A stretch of 49,023 nt of DNA from UBA7328 sp036479115 (GTDB lineage: Bacteria > Bacteroidota > Bacteroidia > Chitinophagales > Saprospiraceae): assembly GCA_036479115.1 (NCBI GenBank), contig JAZGFD010000118.1:1-49023 (forward strand), in the 5' to 3' direction. Below, piece by piece: positions 27,701 to 36,300 of the stretch. The first letter of the stretch is position 1. Every line of letters begins with the position of its first letter. A program made the translations under genes and the position numbers. The notes under the pieces were generated by a model. That model ran no database searches, was not told the origin of the DNA, and saw nothing but the letters and a program-made list of their open reading frames with translations.

Positions 27701-30676
27701 GCAACCTATCACATCTGTTAAGTTTGGGCGTACAGGTGCTTCATTATCTAGGATCGTAATGACGAAAGAGCAAGTGGAGCTATTGCCCGATGCATCCGTG
27801 GCAGTGACAACTACAGTCGTATTTCCAACTTGAAATGCACTCCCTGATACGATACTTAAATCCAATTCTGGAGTGCCACAGTCGTCAGTTGCTGTTAGAG
27901 AATACGTAATGAAGTTAACACACTCTCCTGCTCTAGTTGGGAATGTCGCATCATCTACACAACTTATCACTGGGTCTTCCCTATCCACTACTTTTATCGT
28001 CAATGTTCCATTATCAGTAAATCCGTCAGGACAGTCTTTCAGTCCACCATATTCTACTACATAACCAGAAATGCGACCTGCCACAGCTGGACTATCATAA
28101 TCATTCCACTCGCCATCAGTAAGGAGATGACCATAATCCTCACCTGTTAAAAAATCGTTTGGCTCAGAGTTATCCCAGTTAGAGTATCTTCCTGATACTG
28201 CCATGCCAGAGGCGTTTCCACTCCAAAATTGAGTGCCTGCCTCAGGGCCTGTTACCCATTTCCAATTGCCTTCTTCCTCTGCATCAGAAGCACCTATCCA
28301 TCCTTGGCCTTCTAGTTTTGCCTGTATGAATTCATTCTCTCCCTGAGTGGTTATCGTTGCTAGATATCCTCGCAAACCATTTTTTCTCATTGCTGCTGCC
28401 GCTGATTTAGCGTCTTCCCATGTTACATCGTTTGCAGTAACAAATTCATAAAAATGACCATTATCTTCAAAAAATAAGCTTTCATCAGCTGCTTTTACTA
28501 AATAGCTCAAAGTAATATCTCCACTAACATTTGCAGCTGATGTAAAGGTCCATGTACCATTATTGTTGTCCACTAATGTTCCATCTGCATCATCGTCCAG
28601 TGTTAATTCTTGTACTTTTAAGGCTATTCCATTTGATGCATTATCATTGGCTAATAATGTCGTTGCACTTATCGTAACTGGAGTGACAGGGCACGTTTCT
28701 GCTGTATCTGCTCCTGCGGTAACGGTGAATACTTCTGAACACTCGTCGATCACAGTTATGGTGTAAGAACAAGTAGCTGTATTACCTGATGCATCTGTGA
28801 CGAAATAACTATATGTATTTACTCCAATAGGATAGGTATCTTCAGTGAATATTTGACCTGGAGTCACATTATATAGGGAATATACAACTCCACTTATATC
28901 ATTATCTACTCTAGTTGTATAAGTACTTATAGAGCAATTATCAGTCGGTGTTGGCTCTGTAGTCGATGGTATTCCAACATTCGTTCCAGGTTCTATATTG
29001 ATCTCTATATTATCAGGGCATGTGATCACTGGATTTTGCCCATCCACTACTTTTATCGTCAATATTCCTATGGCAGTAAATCCATCTGGACAGTCTTCAA
29101 GGCCGCCATACTCCACTACAAAGCCAGAAATTTGACCTGCTGCAGCTGGACTCTTATAATCATTCCAACCACCATCAGGAAAGACGTGACCATAATCCTC
29201 ACCATTTAAATCGTTTGGCTCATTGGGACTAGATGTTCCCTTTTTCCAGTTGGAATATTTTCCTGATACTGCCATACCAGAGCCATCTCCACTCCAAAAT
29301 TGGGTGCCTGCCTCAGGGCCAGTTATCCATTTCCAATTGCCTTCTTCCGCTGCATCAGAAGCACCTATCCATCCCTGACCTTCTAGTTTTGCCTGTATGA
29401 ATTCATTCTCTCCCTGAGTAGTGATCGTGGCCAGATATCCTCGCAAACCATCTTTTCTCTTTGTTGCTGCCTCTGATTTAGCGTCTTCCCATGTTATATT
29501 ATTTGCAGTAACAAATTCATAAAAATGACCATTGTCTTCAAAAAACAAGCTCTCATCTCCTGCCTTCACTAAATAGCTCATCGTAATATCTCCACTAATA
29601 TTTGTAGCGGGTGTAAAGGTCCATGTACTATTATTGTTGTCCACTAATGTGCCATCTGCCTCATTGTCTAGTGTTAATTCTTGTACTTTTAATGCTACTC
29701 CATTTGATGCATTATCATTGGCTAACAATGTCGACGCATTAATGGTAACTGGAGTGACTGGGCATGTTTCTGCTGTATCTGCTCCTGCGGTAACGGTGAA
29801 TATTTCTGAGCAATCACTACAGTCAGCTATTGAGGCATCCCATACTGCATCCATAATGCCAGTATATCCTCCTTGCCCTGTAACAACTCCGTTAATATTC
29901 ACCGTCACGGGAGAAGATCCTAATATACCATCAAGATCGGGATCAGTATGACCTGCTTCTACAGCATCAAAACAACCATCGCCATCAGAATCGCTGTCTA
30001 ATTGATTTGGCTTACCATCTCCATCCTTATCATAGCATATATTCCATGCTACGAAGTCTACTCTATCTGAGGTTAATTTTCGGTTATAGTCATAAGATAC
30101 TGTTCTTGTGCCTAGGGGTAAATCATCCCAATAAAGGGCAAGAACAGGAGCATCATCAGCTGGTTTTATTACTGTTGGATTTACTCTCCCATTCGAAAAC
30201 TCTCCTTCTCCTGTCACCCTCGAAGGACTAACAGAAAAATTATCCAGGTACTCTTGTATTCCAGATTCCAAGAGATCAAGATTTGCCACGAAAATATTTA
30301 AACTGGTTATGTCGTATGGGAATGTATAGATTATTCTATTTTTTAGATTTGTTCCATCATTGAATCCAATAAAAGAATTGGCCTGAAATGTAATCATATC
30401 ATCTGCTTCAATAGTGACTATTGCATCTTCTGCGGTCAAGGCAGTTACCGAATTGCCACCAAAAGTCGTTTCACTATAATCCCTGGCACCTGGACATTCA
30501 ACAAAATCCTGTATACCGTCATTATCATTATCTTCATCATTTATATCTATAATCCCGTCCATATCGCTGTCGAGTGTCGACTGAGCATTAATATCTGTAA
30601 AAGAAGCACAGAGTATCAATGATCCGATTAGGGATAACCTATATATCTTATTGAAATCGAGTATTATATTTTTCAT
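21761..30676 (-). CDS. Giant repetitive adhesin: C-type lectin, HYR-like and SprB/Ig-like repeats, T9SS type A tail
   Basis: A 2,971-residue surface protein. A signal peptide (SLIGSLILCASFTDINAQ) precedes calcium-binding thrombospondin-3-like DxDxDGxxD repeats (about 35-60). Two near-duplicate C-type-lectin-like domains lie near 375-527 and 732-885 (NGHFYEFVTA, WIGASD, EPND, WNDY). HYR-like domains follow to about 1280 (TATDDCG, TDASGN). About 19 Ig/SprB-like repeats of 76-80 residues come next, each with a DCN cysteine near its start and an NGC cysteine near its end. One unrelated beta-rich insert lies near 2530-2637. A PKD-like domain (FFWDFGNGD) and a T9SS type A sorting domain (last ~80 residues) close it. 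It should be exported by type IX secretion and displayed as a long adhesin. It ends the four-gene minus-strand block. Several tracts of near-identical DNA show recent internal recombination. Confidence 0.92.
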   Translation of the reverse strand: MKNIILDFNKIYRLSLIGSLILCASFTDINAQSTLDSDMDGIIDINDEDNDNDGIQDFVECPGARDYSETTFGGNSVTALTAEDAIVTIEADDMITFQANSFIGFNDGTNLKNRIIYTFPYDITSLNIFVANLDLLESGIQEYLDNFSVSPSRVTGEGEFSNGRVNPTVIKPADDAPVLALYWDDLPLGTRTVSYDYNRKLTSDRVDFVAWNICYDKDGDGKPNQLDSDSDGDGCFDAVEAGHTDPDLDGILGSSPVTVNINGVVTGQGGYTGIMDAVWDASIADCSDCSEIFTVTAGADTAETCPVTPVTINASTLLANDNASNGVALKVQELTLDNEADGTLVDNNNSTWTFTPATNISGDITMSYLVKAGDESLFFEDNGHFYEFVTANNITWEDAKSEAATKRKDGLRGYLATITTQGENEFIQAKLEGQGWIGASDAAEEGNWKWITGPEAGTQFWSGDGSGMAVSGKYSNWKKGTSSPNEPNDLNGEDYGHVFPDGGWNDYKSPAAAGQISGFVVEYGGLEDCPDGFTAIGILTIKVVDGQNPVITCPDNIEINIEPGTNVGIPSTTEPTPTDNCSISTYTTRVDNDISGVVYSLYNVTPGQIFTEDTYPIGVNTYSYFVTDASGNTATCSYTITVIDECSEVFTVTAGADTAETCPVTPVTISATTLLANDNASNGIALKVQELTLDDDADGTLVDNNNGTWTFTSAANVSGDITLSYLVKAADESLFFEDNGHFYEFVTANDVTWEDAKSAAAAMRKNGLRGYLATITTQGENEFIQAKLEGQGWIGASDAEEEGNWKWVTGPEAGTQFWSGNASGMAVSGRYSNWDNSEPNDFLTGEDYGHLLTDGEWNDYDSPAVAGRISGYVVEYGGLKDCPDGFTDNGTLTIKVVDREDPVISCVDDATFPTRAGECVNFITYSLTATDDCGTPELDLSIVSGSAFQVGNTTVVVTATDASGNSSTCSFVITILDNEAPVRPNLTDVIGCGSALVSVPTTTDNCSGTITSTTSDPLQYSTPGTYTVRWNFDDGNGNSVNADQRVIVNRLTASIEAPTTELDCNNSSVSINASASGGDNNNLSYAWSNGDMVSSIEIIQPGVYTVTVIDNTNGCNDTQSIEITFKEDDTAPVISCIDDSTFPTRAGECVNFITYSLTATDDCGTPELNLSIESGSAFQVGNTTVVVTATDATGNSSTCSFVITIEDNETPVRPNLTDVIGCGSALVSVPTTTDNCSGTITGTTSDPLQYSTPGTYTVRWNFDDGNGNSIDVDQMVRVTSQGAIIFASTTQVDCNNETITLDASGSGGDDPNLSFRWSDNSTNASTTVNSEGTYSVTVTDNNTGCTGSTSVNVTENKTKPFPSISAPVTQIDCNNPSVTLDASGSGGDDSNLSFTWSDGTSTSMINVTDGGQYVVTITDRANGCTNTESVTITKDIATPMVNVSQPDLLTCINTTTTLDASSSSGGGALTYAWSNGLSSPSITVRDPGNITVTVTDSGNGCTATFTASVFENVQKPFPFISAPITVIDCNNPSVTLDASESGGDDSDLSFSWSTNSSSASIDVSIPGQYTVTVTDRANGCTNVESTTITEDKSKPTALINTPSTVLDCEVTSIRLDAAGSTGGGLTYLWSNGSTQSNTDITASGEYTVTVTKGDNGCTDSRTITISENKTLPNAVIAAPSVLNCAVTSTVLDASGSSGIGELTYTWSNGGNTSIVEVMNPGNYTVTVIDNSNSCFSIETVTVSQDITKPTARIDTENTVLDCGTESITLDGSNSTGGVEGVVYLWSTGSQDASIEIRSAGEYTLAVGDPINGCVDEISITISSDEDVPTATIDALSTRLDCNTSMITLDASASMGTGDLTYSWSNGSIASSIEVTEPGDYSVTVTKTDNGCEASSTVTIIEDMVIPMALIENTENQLDCNTASISLDASKSSGANNISYLWSNTSTSSVISVTDPGTYTVTITDMVNGCTATNAVVITEDMVVPTAEIEAAGTQLDCGTSSITLDASSSTGNNNIKYDWSTGSDKATIEIGSAGTYTVTITDMVNGCIATEEVTITQDEDVPTANINPSSTQLDCNTTSITLDASISSGNNTLDYQWSNNGGNTSSITITEPGDYTVMVIDQVNGCDASRTITITEDVVLPSALMETTDTQLDCNTSSISLDASSSSGNNDIAFRWSTNSVISNISVTDPGTYTVTITDMVNGCTATNAVVITEDMVVPTAEIEASSTKIDCENSTVILNASGSNGNNELKYLWSNQNSNSSITVGAAGEYSVTVTDEINGCTDVSTITITQDDDIPSAMIQSTSIQLDCTNPSILLDASDSEGQNSISFLWSNDSIESTITIDDAGTYTVTVSDDVNGCTSVRSITITEDFESPVVEISVPELLTCITTSTALDASGAITQEDISYLWSDGRTDASINVNSPGEYTVTITDDSNGCFSTKSVTVAQDITVPLAELIVPITHIDCRMPVSTLDASGSSSANGVIYLWSNGSIQPTIEVREGGSYQVTITDEISGCAVIESTIITKDDSGDILVNVNITFDNNPGETSWSIWTEFVSEEDQPIKLAQGGPYVEGEDDSTSQTFTVCLQEGCYDFFIQDTEGNGLNDGTFSITTAFEDTLVADTGFDSFIKGFNFCVEEQNFEASITTSNGTHLNCNIPALTLEGKAKTQGEIPSYQWTDGSNILSTNIALEITTAGTYFLIISDADHVLMDTTSIVITEDFKPPVIDIAPWEVEDCSDPNALLDASESIGQGGLTYNWLTGSTESAINVTATGNYGLTVTDNANGCTSTTSVDVLFDDLEQVFTDFLTGSTACVGDTMHFIDYSIFEGMSTLNFFWDFGNGDISMDRDPLYVYDNVGDYTVSLELSGTDCPSHIIEKEIFITTCPKKLGGKESYAQLTPTINSGSFSIKAVFPEPSDVRIDIYDFSGQSVHTRFIPQTSQYGQVFSLENDGVYIVTIRHQFGVESFRTIVFK
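24003..24829 (-). repeat. 122-bp near-identical tracts inside the adhesin
   Basis: 24003-24124 and 24708-24829 are both 122 bases long and appear to differ at one position (gcggta versus gcagta). They are 705 bases apart, i.e. 235 codons or three repeat units. Neighbouring units are much more diverged, so these tracts were homogenised recently by recombination or gene conversion. Confidence 0.8.
26871..27972 (-). repeat. Duplicated ~410-bp HYR block in the adhesin
   Basis: 26871-27282 and 27561-27972 are near-identical, offset by 690 bases (230 codons, in frame). Both encode the GNTTVVVTATDA...PVRPNLTDVIGCGSALV region. Changes are few and scattered. It is an in-frame tandem duplication of an HYR domain plus one Ig-like unit. 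Confidence 0.8.
27982..29812 (-). repeat. Duplicated ~765-bp C-type lectin block in the adhesin
   Basis: 27982-28742 and 29042-29812 encode the two lectin-like domains and the flanking TAGADTAETCPVTPVTI segment. They differ by scattered changes and small indels, including SSPNEPND versus SEPND. The segment between them encodes an HYR-like domain. This duplication is somewhat older than the 122-bp tracts. Confidence 0.75.
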
Positions 30677-30761
30677 AGTTATGTTTTAAGCCTCATTAAT
30701 AAGAAGCCATCTATGGAATTATCACTTTTATATATTTCTTTAAGCATTTTTTTAAATATAG

Positions 30762-33365
30762 TTACTGTATCATCACCGACTTCACCTCACTCAGATCACC
30801 TATCCAGCCGTTGTCATAGCGGACTCGGATGGCATAGTTGTATATTACTTTGGATTGGACCTCTTTATCCATGAATGTCTTATCACTTCCCACCTCTCTG
30901 AAAAACGAAGGAGTACCCACTCCGTCTGATTTATACACTTCGAATTGATAGGAGATTCCTTTGACTTTTGGGTCAGATTGATAGTCCCAACTCATCCTCA
31001 CTGTCCTGCTTTCATTACTTATTGAGAAATTATTAACCAGTGCTTCTTCATTAGGAAATTTTACACTAGTCGTCCTTACCACTGAAGTGTCTGACACATT
31101 GCCACTGTCATCATACGCAAGTATGAAATAAGAGTAATCTTCGCCATATTCTGCCACTTGATCAGTGTATTCTTGAGTAATATTATCTAAGGAATCTAAT
31201 AGTGACCAATCCGTTTCTGACTCATGCTGTTTGTATAGTATTTGGCCTTCTACATCCTCACTAGGACTGAGTTCCCAAGTGATACTGATTCCATCTTCTC
31301 CACTAGTTGTATAAAATTCATAAGGAGTGATAGGTGCATTATAATCCAATCTTTTTACCTCGATTATTTCAGAAATAAGGCCTCGATTGTAAGAATCATC
31401 CTGAGCTCTTACGCAGAAATAAATGGCCTTGGATAGGCTTTCTTTATCTAGATAATAAGTGTAATAATTTTCAGTCAATAGTTCAGCATTCACTGGACTC
31501 ATCTCTTGGATGGTATCATTGCCCCAGTAGAGCCAGTATCCTTGCACATCTTTGGCAATACTATGTTCCCACTCTACATGCACAAAACTGAATGAATCTA
31601 CATACCCATTAATAATAGAAGGTGGCTCGGGTGCGATCAAATCAGGAACGACTACCTGAGTCAAAATCGATTGTGAAATATTTCCATTTTTATCAACCGA
31701 TTGTACCTTAAAAAAGAAAGCTCTATCGGTATCGATGTCTTTTAGTGGGAATTTATATTCCGTAACATCATTGCCCAAAGGCTCACTCAGTGCTCCATAT
31801 ATCCCTTCAGATTCATCACTCGATAGTACTTGATAATAATCAAAATCGGCATGTTGTGCTTCTGGCAGTTCCCATGAGATATAAATCTCATCAGTGTCTC
31901 TGCGATGCTCAGAGAAACCCATATCTACTACAAGTGGTGGTGTCAGATCGACTGCCTGACCCTTCACTTCAGCCGGAGCACTTACCTCGCCAAAAGCGTC
32001 ATATCCATATACTCGGTAGTAATAATCCTGGCCATTATTAGCCACACTGTCTGTATATACATATCTGTACAGGGGCAGCTCGGCTGTCTCCATAAATACC
32101 AGTTTATTAGGTGTGAGGCTGGTATAATTGATACCATCCTCTGACTTCTCGATGTTATAACTAGAAAATCGCCCCTCGTTTTCCTCTTTATTCCATTCTA
32201 ATCTGATGGAATTATCCTTAGGTGTTAATTGTAATCTGCTGGGTGGAGTCAGAGTTTCCATTATATTTTTAATAGTCGCCTTGCCTGCATCCCACATATC
32301 TTCGACGCCATCAGTAGAGACGAGATAGATGTAGGTATCATCGGGATTCACATCCTTATCCACATATCTAAATCCTAAAATTTCCGCTGCTAGTGCAGAT
32401 CTCTCAGCCGCCATAAGAGCAAAGCCTAGGTTATTCTCAAAAATGGAATTTTGTTCATATACGCTTCTACCTGCCTCTGTATTATATTCATCCTGACCAT
32501 ACAAAATACCTGCTGCTACCAGTGCCATAGAGTCGTAGGCTATAGCCTCAGTGATCTCAGTTTCTGCCCATGGTTTTACAGTAGCAATCAGCTCATATTC
32601 TGTCGCATCTAGTGTCCTGTATACTTCAAATCCTGTTTCTTTTGCAGTTTCCCACATTTTTGGACTATTGAGTCCCCACCGGATCACAATGCTATCGCCA
32701 TAGGCTTTTCCAATGGCTCTGATATATTCTTGCTCTATAGGAAATGCCTTGATATACATATCAGAAAGAGAGAGATCATTGGGATGTGAGAAGGCAAGGG
32801 TAGTATCAGAAGGGTATGTATTATAGCTAAAAAATGAATTCAATAACTCTACACTTGCCTCAATGCTACTATCTATATTCTTTATTGTATATCGATAAAG
32901 GACATCACGTTTAGCTGTATTATCTACAAATCCTAGACCGAGTGCATTTGCGATTTCAGGATAGTTACGTACTTCTTCCATGATGTAGTTGTACTTCATT
33001 TCTGATCCATCTAAGAGATCATTGGATGGAAACTGGAAAGTGGTGTCATATAGCAATGCCCCTATCGGATCCATGATACCGTTTGCCAATTGTGCGTTGT
33101 TAATAAACCATATGGAGTCTTTCTCTATCATTGCCGTATGAATCACTTCACTAGAAATAGGAGTTCCATTATCACTAAGCTCTGCACGAGTGACCGTATA
33201 TCCACTAGTCCTATGTTGTTCCCATATTTCTGGGCTCATGGGAATCCAGAAGACTTCTACTGATTGTTCAGTTGTTTGAGCTTGTAGGAATAGCTCTAGA
33301 CTATTTTGAGCGGACAATATTTGAAATGTGCTCAAAAGGATGTATATCGAAAATATATGTTTCAT
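30762..33365 (-). CDS. Secreted fibronectin type III repeat protein
   Basis: An 867-residue exported protein: signal peptide IFSIYILLSTFQILSAQ, then a region of about 350 residues with two FN3-like segments that share the motif (M/P)EIWE...GY/FxV(T/Y)R. At least five further FN3-like modules follow (approximate starts 370, 465, 560, 660 and 755), each with an IxWE/WD strand and a YY-containing strand (for example SFVHVEWEHSIAKDVQGYWL). No type A or type B sorting domain is evident at the C-terminus, which ends in an FN3 strand, so it is probably periplasmic or held by its neighbours. It lies 18 bases after the giant TANFOR-like gene and 85 bases before the adhesin, in one likely operon. It probably serves as a structural or scaffold partner. 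Confidence 0.85.
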   Translation of the reverse strand: MKHIFSIYILLSTFQILSAQNSLELFLQAQTTEQSVEVFWIPMSPEIWEQHRTSGYTVTRAELSDNGTPISSEVIHTAMIEKDSIWFINNAQLANGIMDPIGALLYDTTFQFPSNDLLDGSEMKYNYIMEEVRNYPEIANALGLGFVDNTAKRDVLYRYTIKNIDSSIEASVELLNSFFSYNTYPSDTTLAFSHPNDLSLSDMYIKAFPIEQEYIRAIGKAYGDSIVIRWGLNSPKMWETAKETGFEVYRTLDATEYELIATVKPWAETEITEAIAYDSMALVAAGILYGQDEYNTEAGRSVYEQNSIFENNLGFALMAAERSALAAEILGFRYVDKDVNPDDTYIYLVSTDGVEDMWDAGKATIKNIMETLTPPSRLQLTPKDNSIRLEWNKEENEGRFSSYNIEKSEDGINYTSLTPNKLVFMETAELPLYRYVYTDSVANNGQDYYYRVYGYDAFGEVSAPAEVKGQAVDLTPPLVVDMGFSEHRRDTDEIYISWELPEAQHADFDYYQVLSSDESEGIYGALSEPLGNDVTEYKFPLKDIDTDRAFFFKVQSVDKNGNISQSILTQVVVPDLIAPEPPSIINGYVDSFSFVHVEWEHSIAKDVQGYWLYWGNDTIQEMSPVNAELLTENYYTYYLDKESLSKAIYFCVRAQDDSYNRGLISEIIEVKRLDYNAPITPYEFYTTSGEDGISITWELSPSEDVEGQILYKQHESETDWSLLDSLDNITQEYTDQVAEYGEDYSYFILAYDDSGNVSDTSVVRTTSVKFPNEEALVNNFSISNESRTVRMSWDYQSDPKVKGISYQFEVYKSDGVGTPSFFREVGSDKTFMDKEVQSKVIYNYAIRVRYDNGWIGDLSEVKSVMIQ

Positions 33366-33383
33366 TTTCTTGATAGCTTTATT

Positions 33384-36300
33384 TTAATTCACTTTCGTGA
33401 AATAGAATTTTAGTTTTGATTTTGATGATCCCAATTTTAAGTAACCGCAAGACTTTTTATCATATATGTTTTCCCCAAAATAGCCCCCATTCTTTCTTTT
33501 TATAATTGTGGAGCCGTCAGGTTGTGGCTCCAAAGACCAGAGGAATTTATCACCAGATTCCAAACTAGACATCATCTGAACCCCTCGTCCACCAGAAAAC
33601 GATGAGACTGGTTTCCCATTTGCATATAAATTAAAATATCCTTTATCTGCAGCCTTTATTTTCCAAATGATTGCATCTGATGGCTTAGCATTTTTATTGT
33701 TAGACTCGCTTGGACATCTGGATATTGTGCGATAATCTTCCAAAAGAAAAACGTCAATACCAAATTCTTCACTTCTGACTTTAATTAAATAATTGGTATC
33801 AGTTTCAGGCATAACTGTTTTTTTATCATCACTAGCAGTTTTATCATCATTTGGCTTTGATTTCTTTTGGCTCATGTCAGTTATAATCCGCCTCATAGTG
33901 GTAGATAAACCAAAGTACTTAGAAAATCTGCCTTCAATTTTCACAGTACCGTCGGCTTGTTGATCCAGAGCAAATAATAATGCATCAGGTCGCAATGAAC
34001 TCACAGATTTTGACACTTTAATATCACTAAACCCCGATTGGTAGTATTGCCCTTTGTCAGAAAATAAATGATAATACCCATTTCCCACATACTTGACTCT
34101 CCAAGTACTTTCACATTCAGTTTCTCCTATTTTCTTAATACAATAGTCAGTCTCCGCTTTAAAAGGTATAGCATTATAAATCCTTTGATTTTCATTATGA
34201 CTTAACTCTTCTAATGAAAACAGGGTAGGCTTCTCAAAGCCTAATTTCAATGTCCCATTTTCTCTTTGGGTCCAATAATTGTTTAAATCTCTGAATCCTA
34301 ACCTAAACTTGTCTTTACTCACATAAGAAACGGTAAACGGCAAACCTTTTGATGGATTCAGTCCTAGAGGAATATCATAAGCATCAACAGAGTGTGGCAT
34401 TGTGATTAGTTCACCAATTTCTGTCTCTATAAAATAGCGAAGGTCTTTTTTGGGTTTATTTTGGTCAGCACTCTTATTTGAATCACCAAGCAATAAATCA
34501 TTGATCGAAATTTTATATTCTTCAATAAAATGAAGCTGTGTGGCTTCTTGAAGATTGCTTGTTGTAGTGAAAGAATACTTTTGCTTTTCGCCTCCTCCTT
34601 CATTTTTCTTTACTATTAAGTACTCCTTATTCGTCGCTCCCGGATTATCCACTATTAACCTATATGAGATGGTTGCGTTGATTTTATCATGAATCAATGG
34701 TTCAGCAACATTAATACTCAAATTATAAAGCTCGATTGGTGTATTATCATTGCTTTGATTTTCTACTCTTAATACCTTTACTCCTCTACCTTCTAAAGGA
34801 TTGACAATTTTCCAAGTGGCGGTGTATTTATTGATTTTACCAGAAGTGGATTTTAGTTCAATTGTCTTTTCTTCAGTTGGCACATTGTCATAAGGGAAGC
34901 CTAAGTTTTTTGCTTTTTCATAAGCCAAAGGAGACATTAGTAAAATTTTCAGCAGAACATTTTTTGTACTTGCATATTCGAGTTCAATTCTGTATTCTCC
35001 TACATCATTCACATTGACTGTGTATTCTGTCCATTCTCCTTTGTTCACTTGTAAGTATTTTTTATTATCCCTTTGGCCAAAATCTATACCTTCTTGAAAG
35101 CGGTGGCTACCTATCTCATTTTCGTACTTTTCTTGACGGTGATAGCTTATTTCTGGGCCTCCCCAATCATAATTAGCCAATTTAATGGTGCCTGGTAACT
35201 GTTGAATTTCACCACGGTAAGGCAGGTTTTTAAGTTTAAAATCTAATGAACTAGATAAATAATCACTACTCTGAGAAGAAGTGAATGCTTCCTTTCTCAC
35301 TAAGATATCGAGGCCATGCACTAACTTCTTTTCTTTCGATGTTTCCCATTCTTTCAATTCGGCCTTGAATACGTCGTATTGTTTATTATTTCCATTTTTA
35401 TAACAGAGCCAAACATTTAGTTCCCAAAAATTAGAACGACGAAGATCAGAGTCCGAGAGGTTCATACCCTCAAGGTTGATACCATCTTTTTCTATATCCC
35501 GGTAAAGTTGGGCTATATCTATACTTCCATCTTTTGCAATTTCAAGTTGACTTGCCATGATCTTTGTCCCCTTGATGGTTTGTGCCAGCACTACATCTGC
35601 CGCCTTATCGAAATAAGCCATTTTGGGGTGGGTATTTCTATTTTCTAAATAGATAAAATCAGGGATGCTTATAGCACCCGATTTTTTGTTTTTGATATAA
35701 AGTTTCATCGGGATATAACTGAACCTAGACTCGAATACGAGTTCAAAATCATCAGCTTTTGGTTCAGACAACTCGCCTTCTTCTTTTCCACCATTCAGTT
35801 CATCAAAGCCTCCTTGATTAAGATGGTTTGGCTTCAGTGCGAAGTCAATATTTTTAGTAGAAGTCACCTTGTCATTCATCTCCTTCCAATCCTTATATAC
35901 TGGAAAGGACAAGGTCAAATCACTATGGTCATTGTGGATGACATATCTCTTGTATTGCTCCTTAACCCTGTCCTGATTTATACCTCCCGTATTATGTTTA
36001 TTAATATGTATACGATTATATATATGTTCCCAATAGGTACCATATGCGTCATCGGCTGCTATGGACCCTCGGCTTTTTTCAGTTCGTGTTTGTTTCTCCT
36101 TGTATGTAGAACTTCCAAATATTTTAGTTGGATTATACCAAGACTTCTTCTTTTTCACAGTGTATTCTACCTTTTTGGTATGCCTCTGCTTTTCAGAAAA
36201 ACTGATGTCGTATAGCAGTCGCAACTGATTAATCACCACTCTTGATTTTAAATCCTGAAATAGCAAACCATACTGTTCTTTTTTGTTAAAAACAGCTTTT

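Noticed and set aside
23475..29951. Many plus-strand open frames opposite the adhesin repeats
   Set aside because: They recur with the repeat period, a by-product of biased codons on the other strand, and show no independent features.
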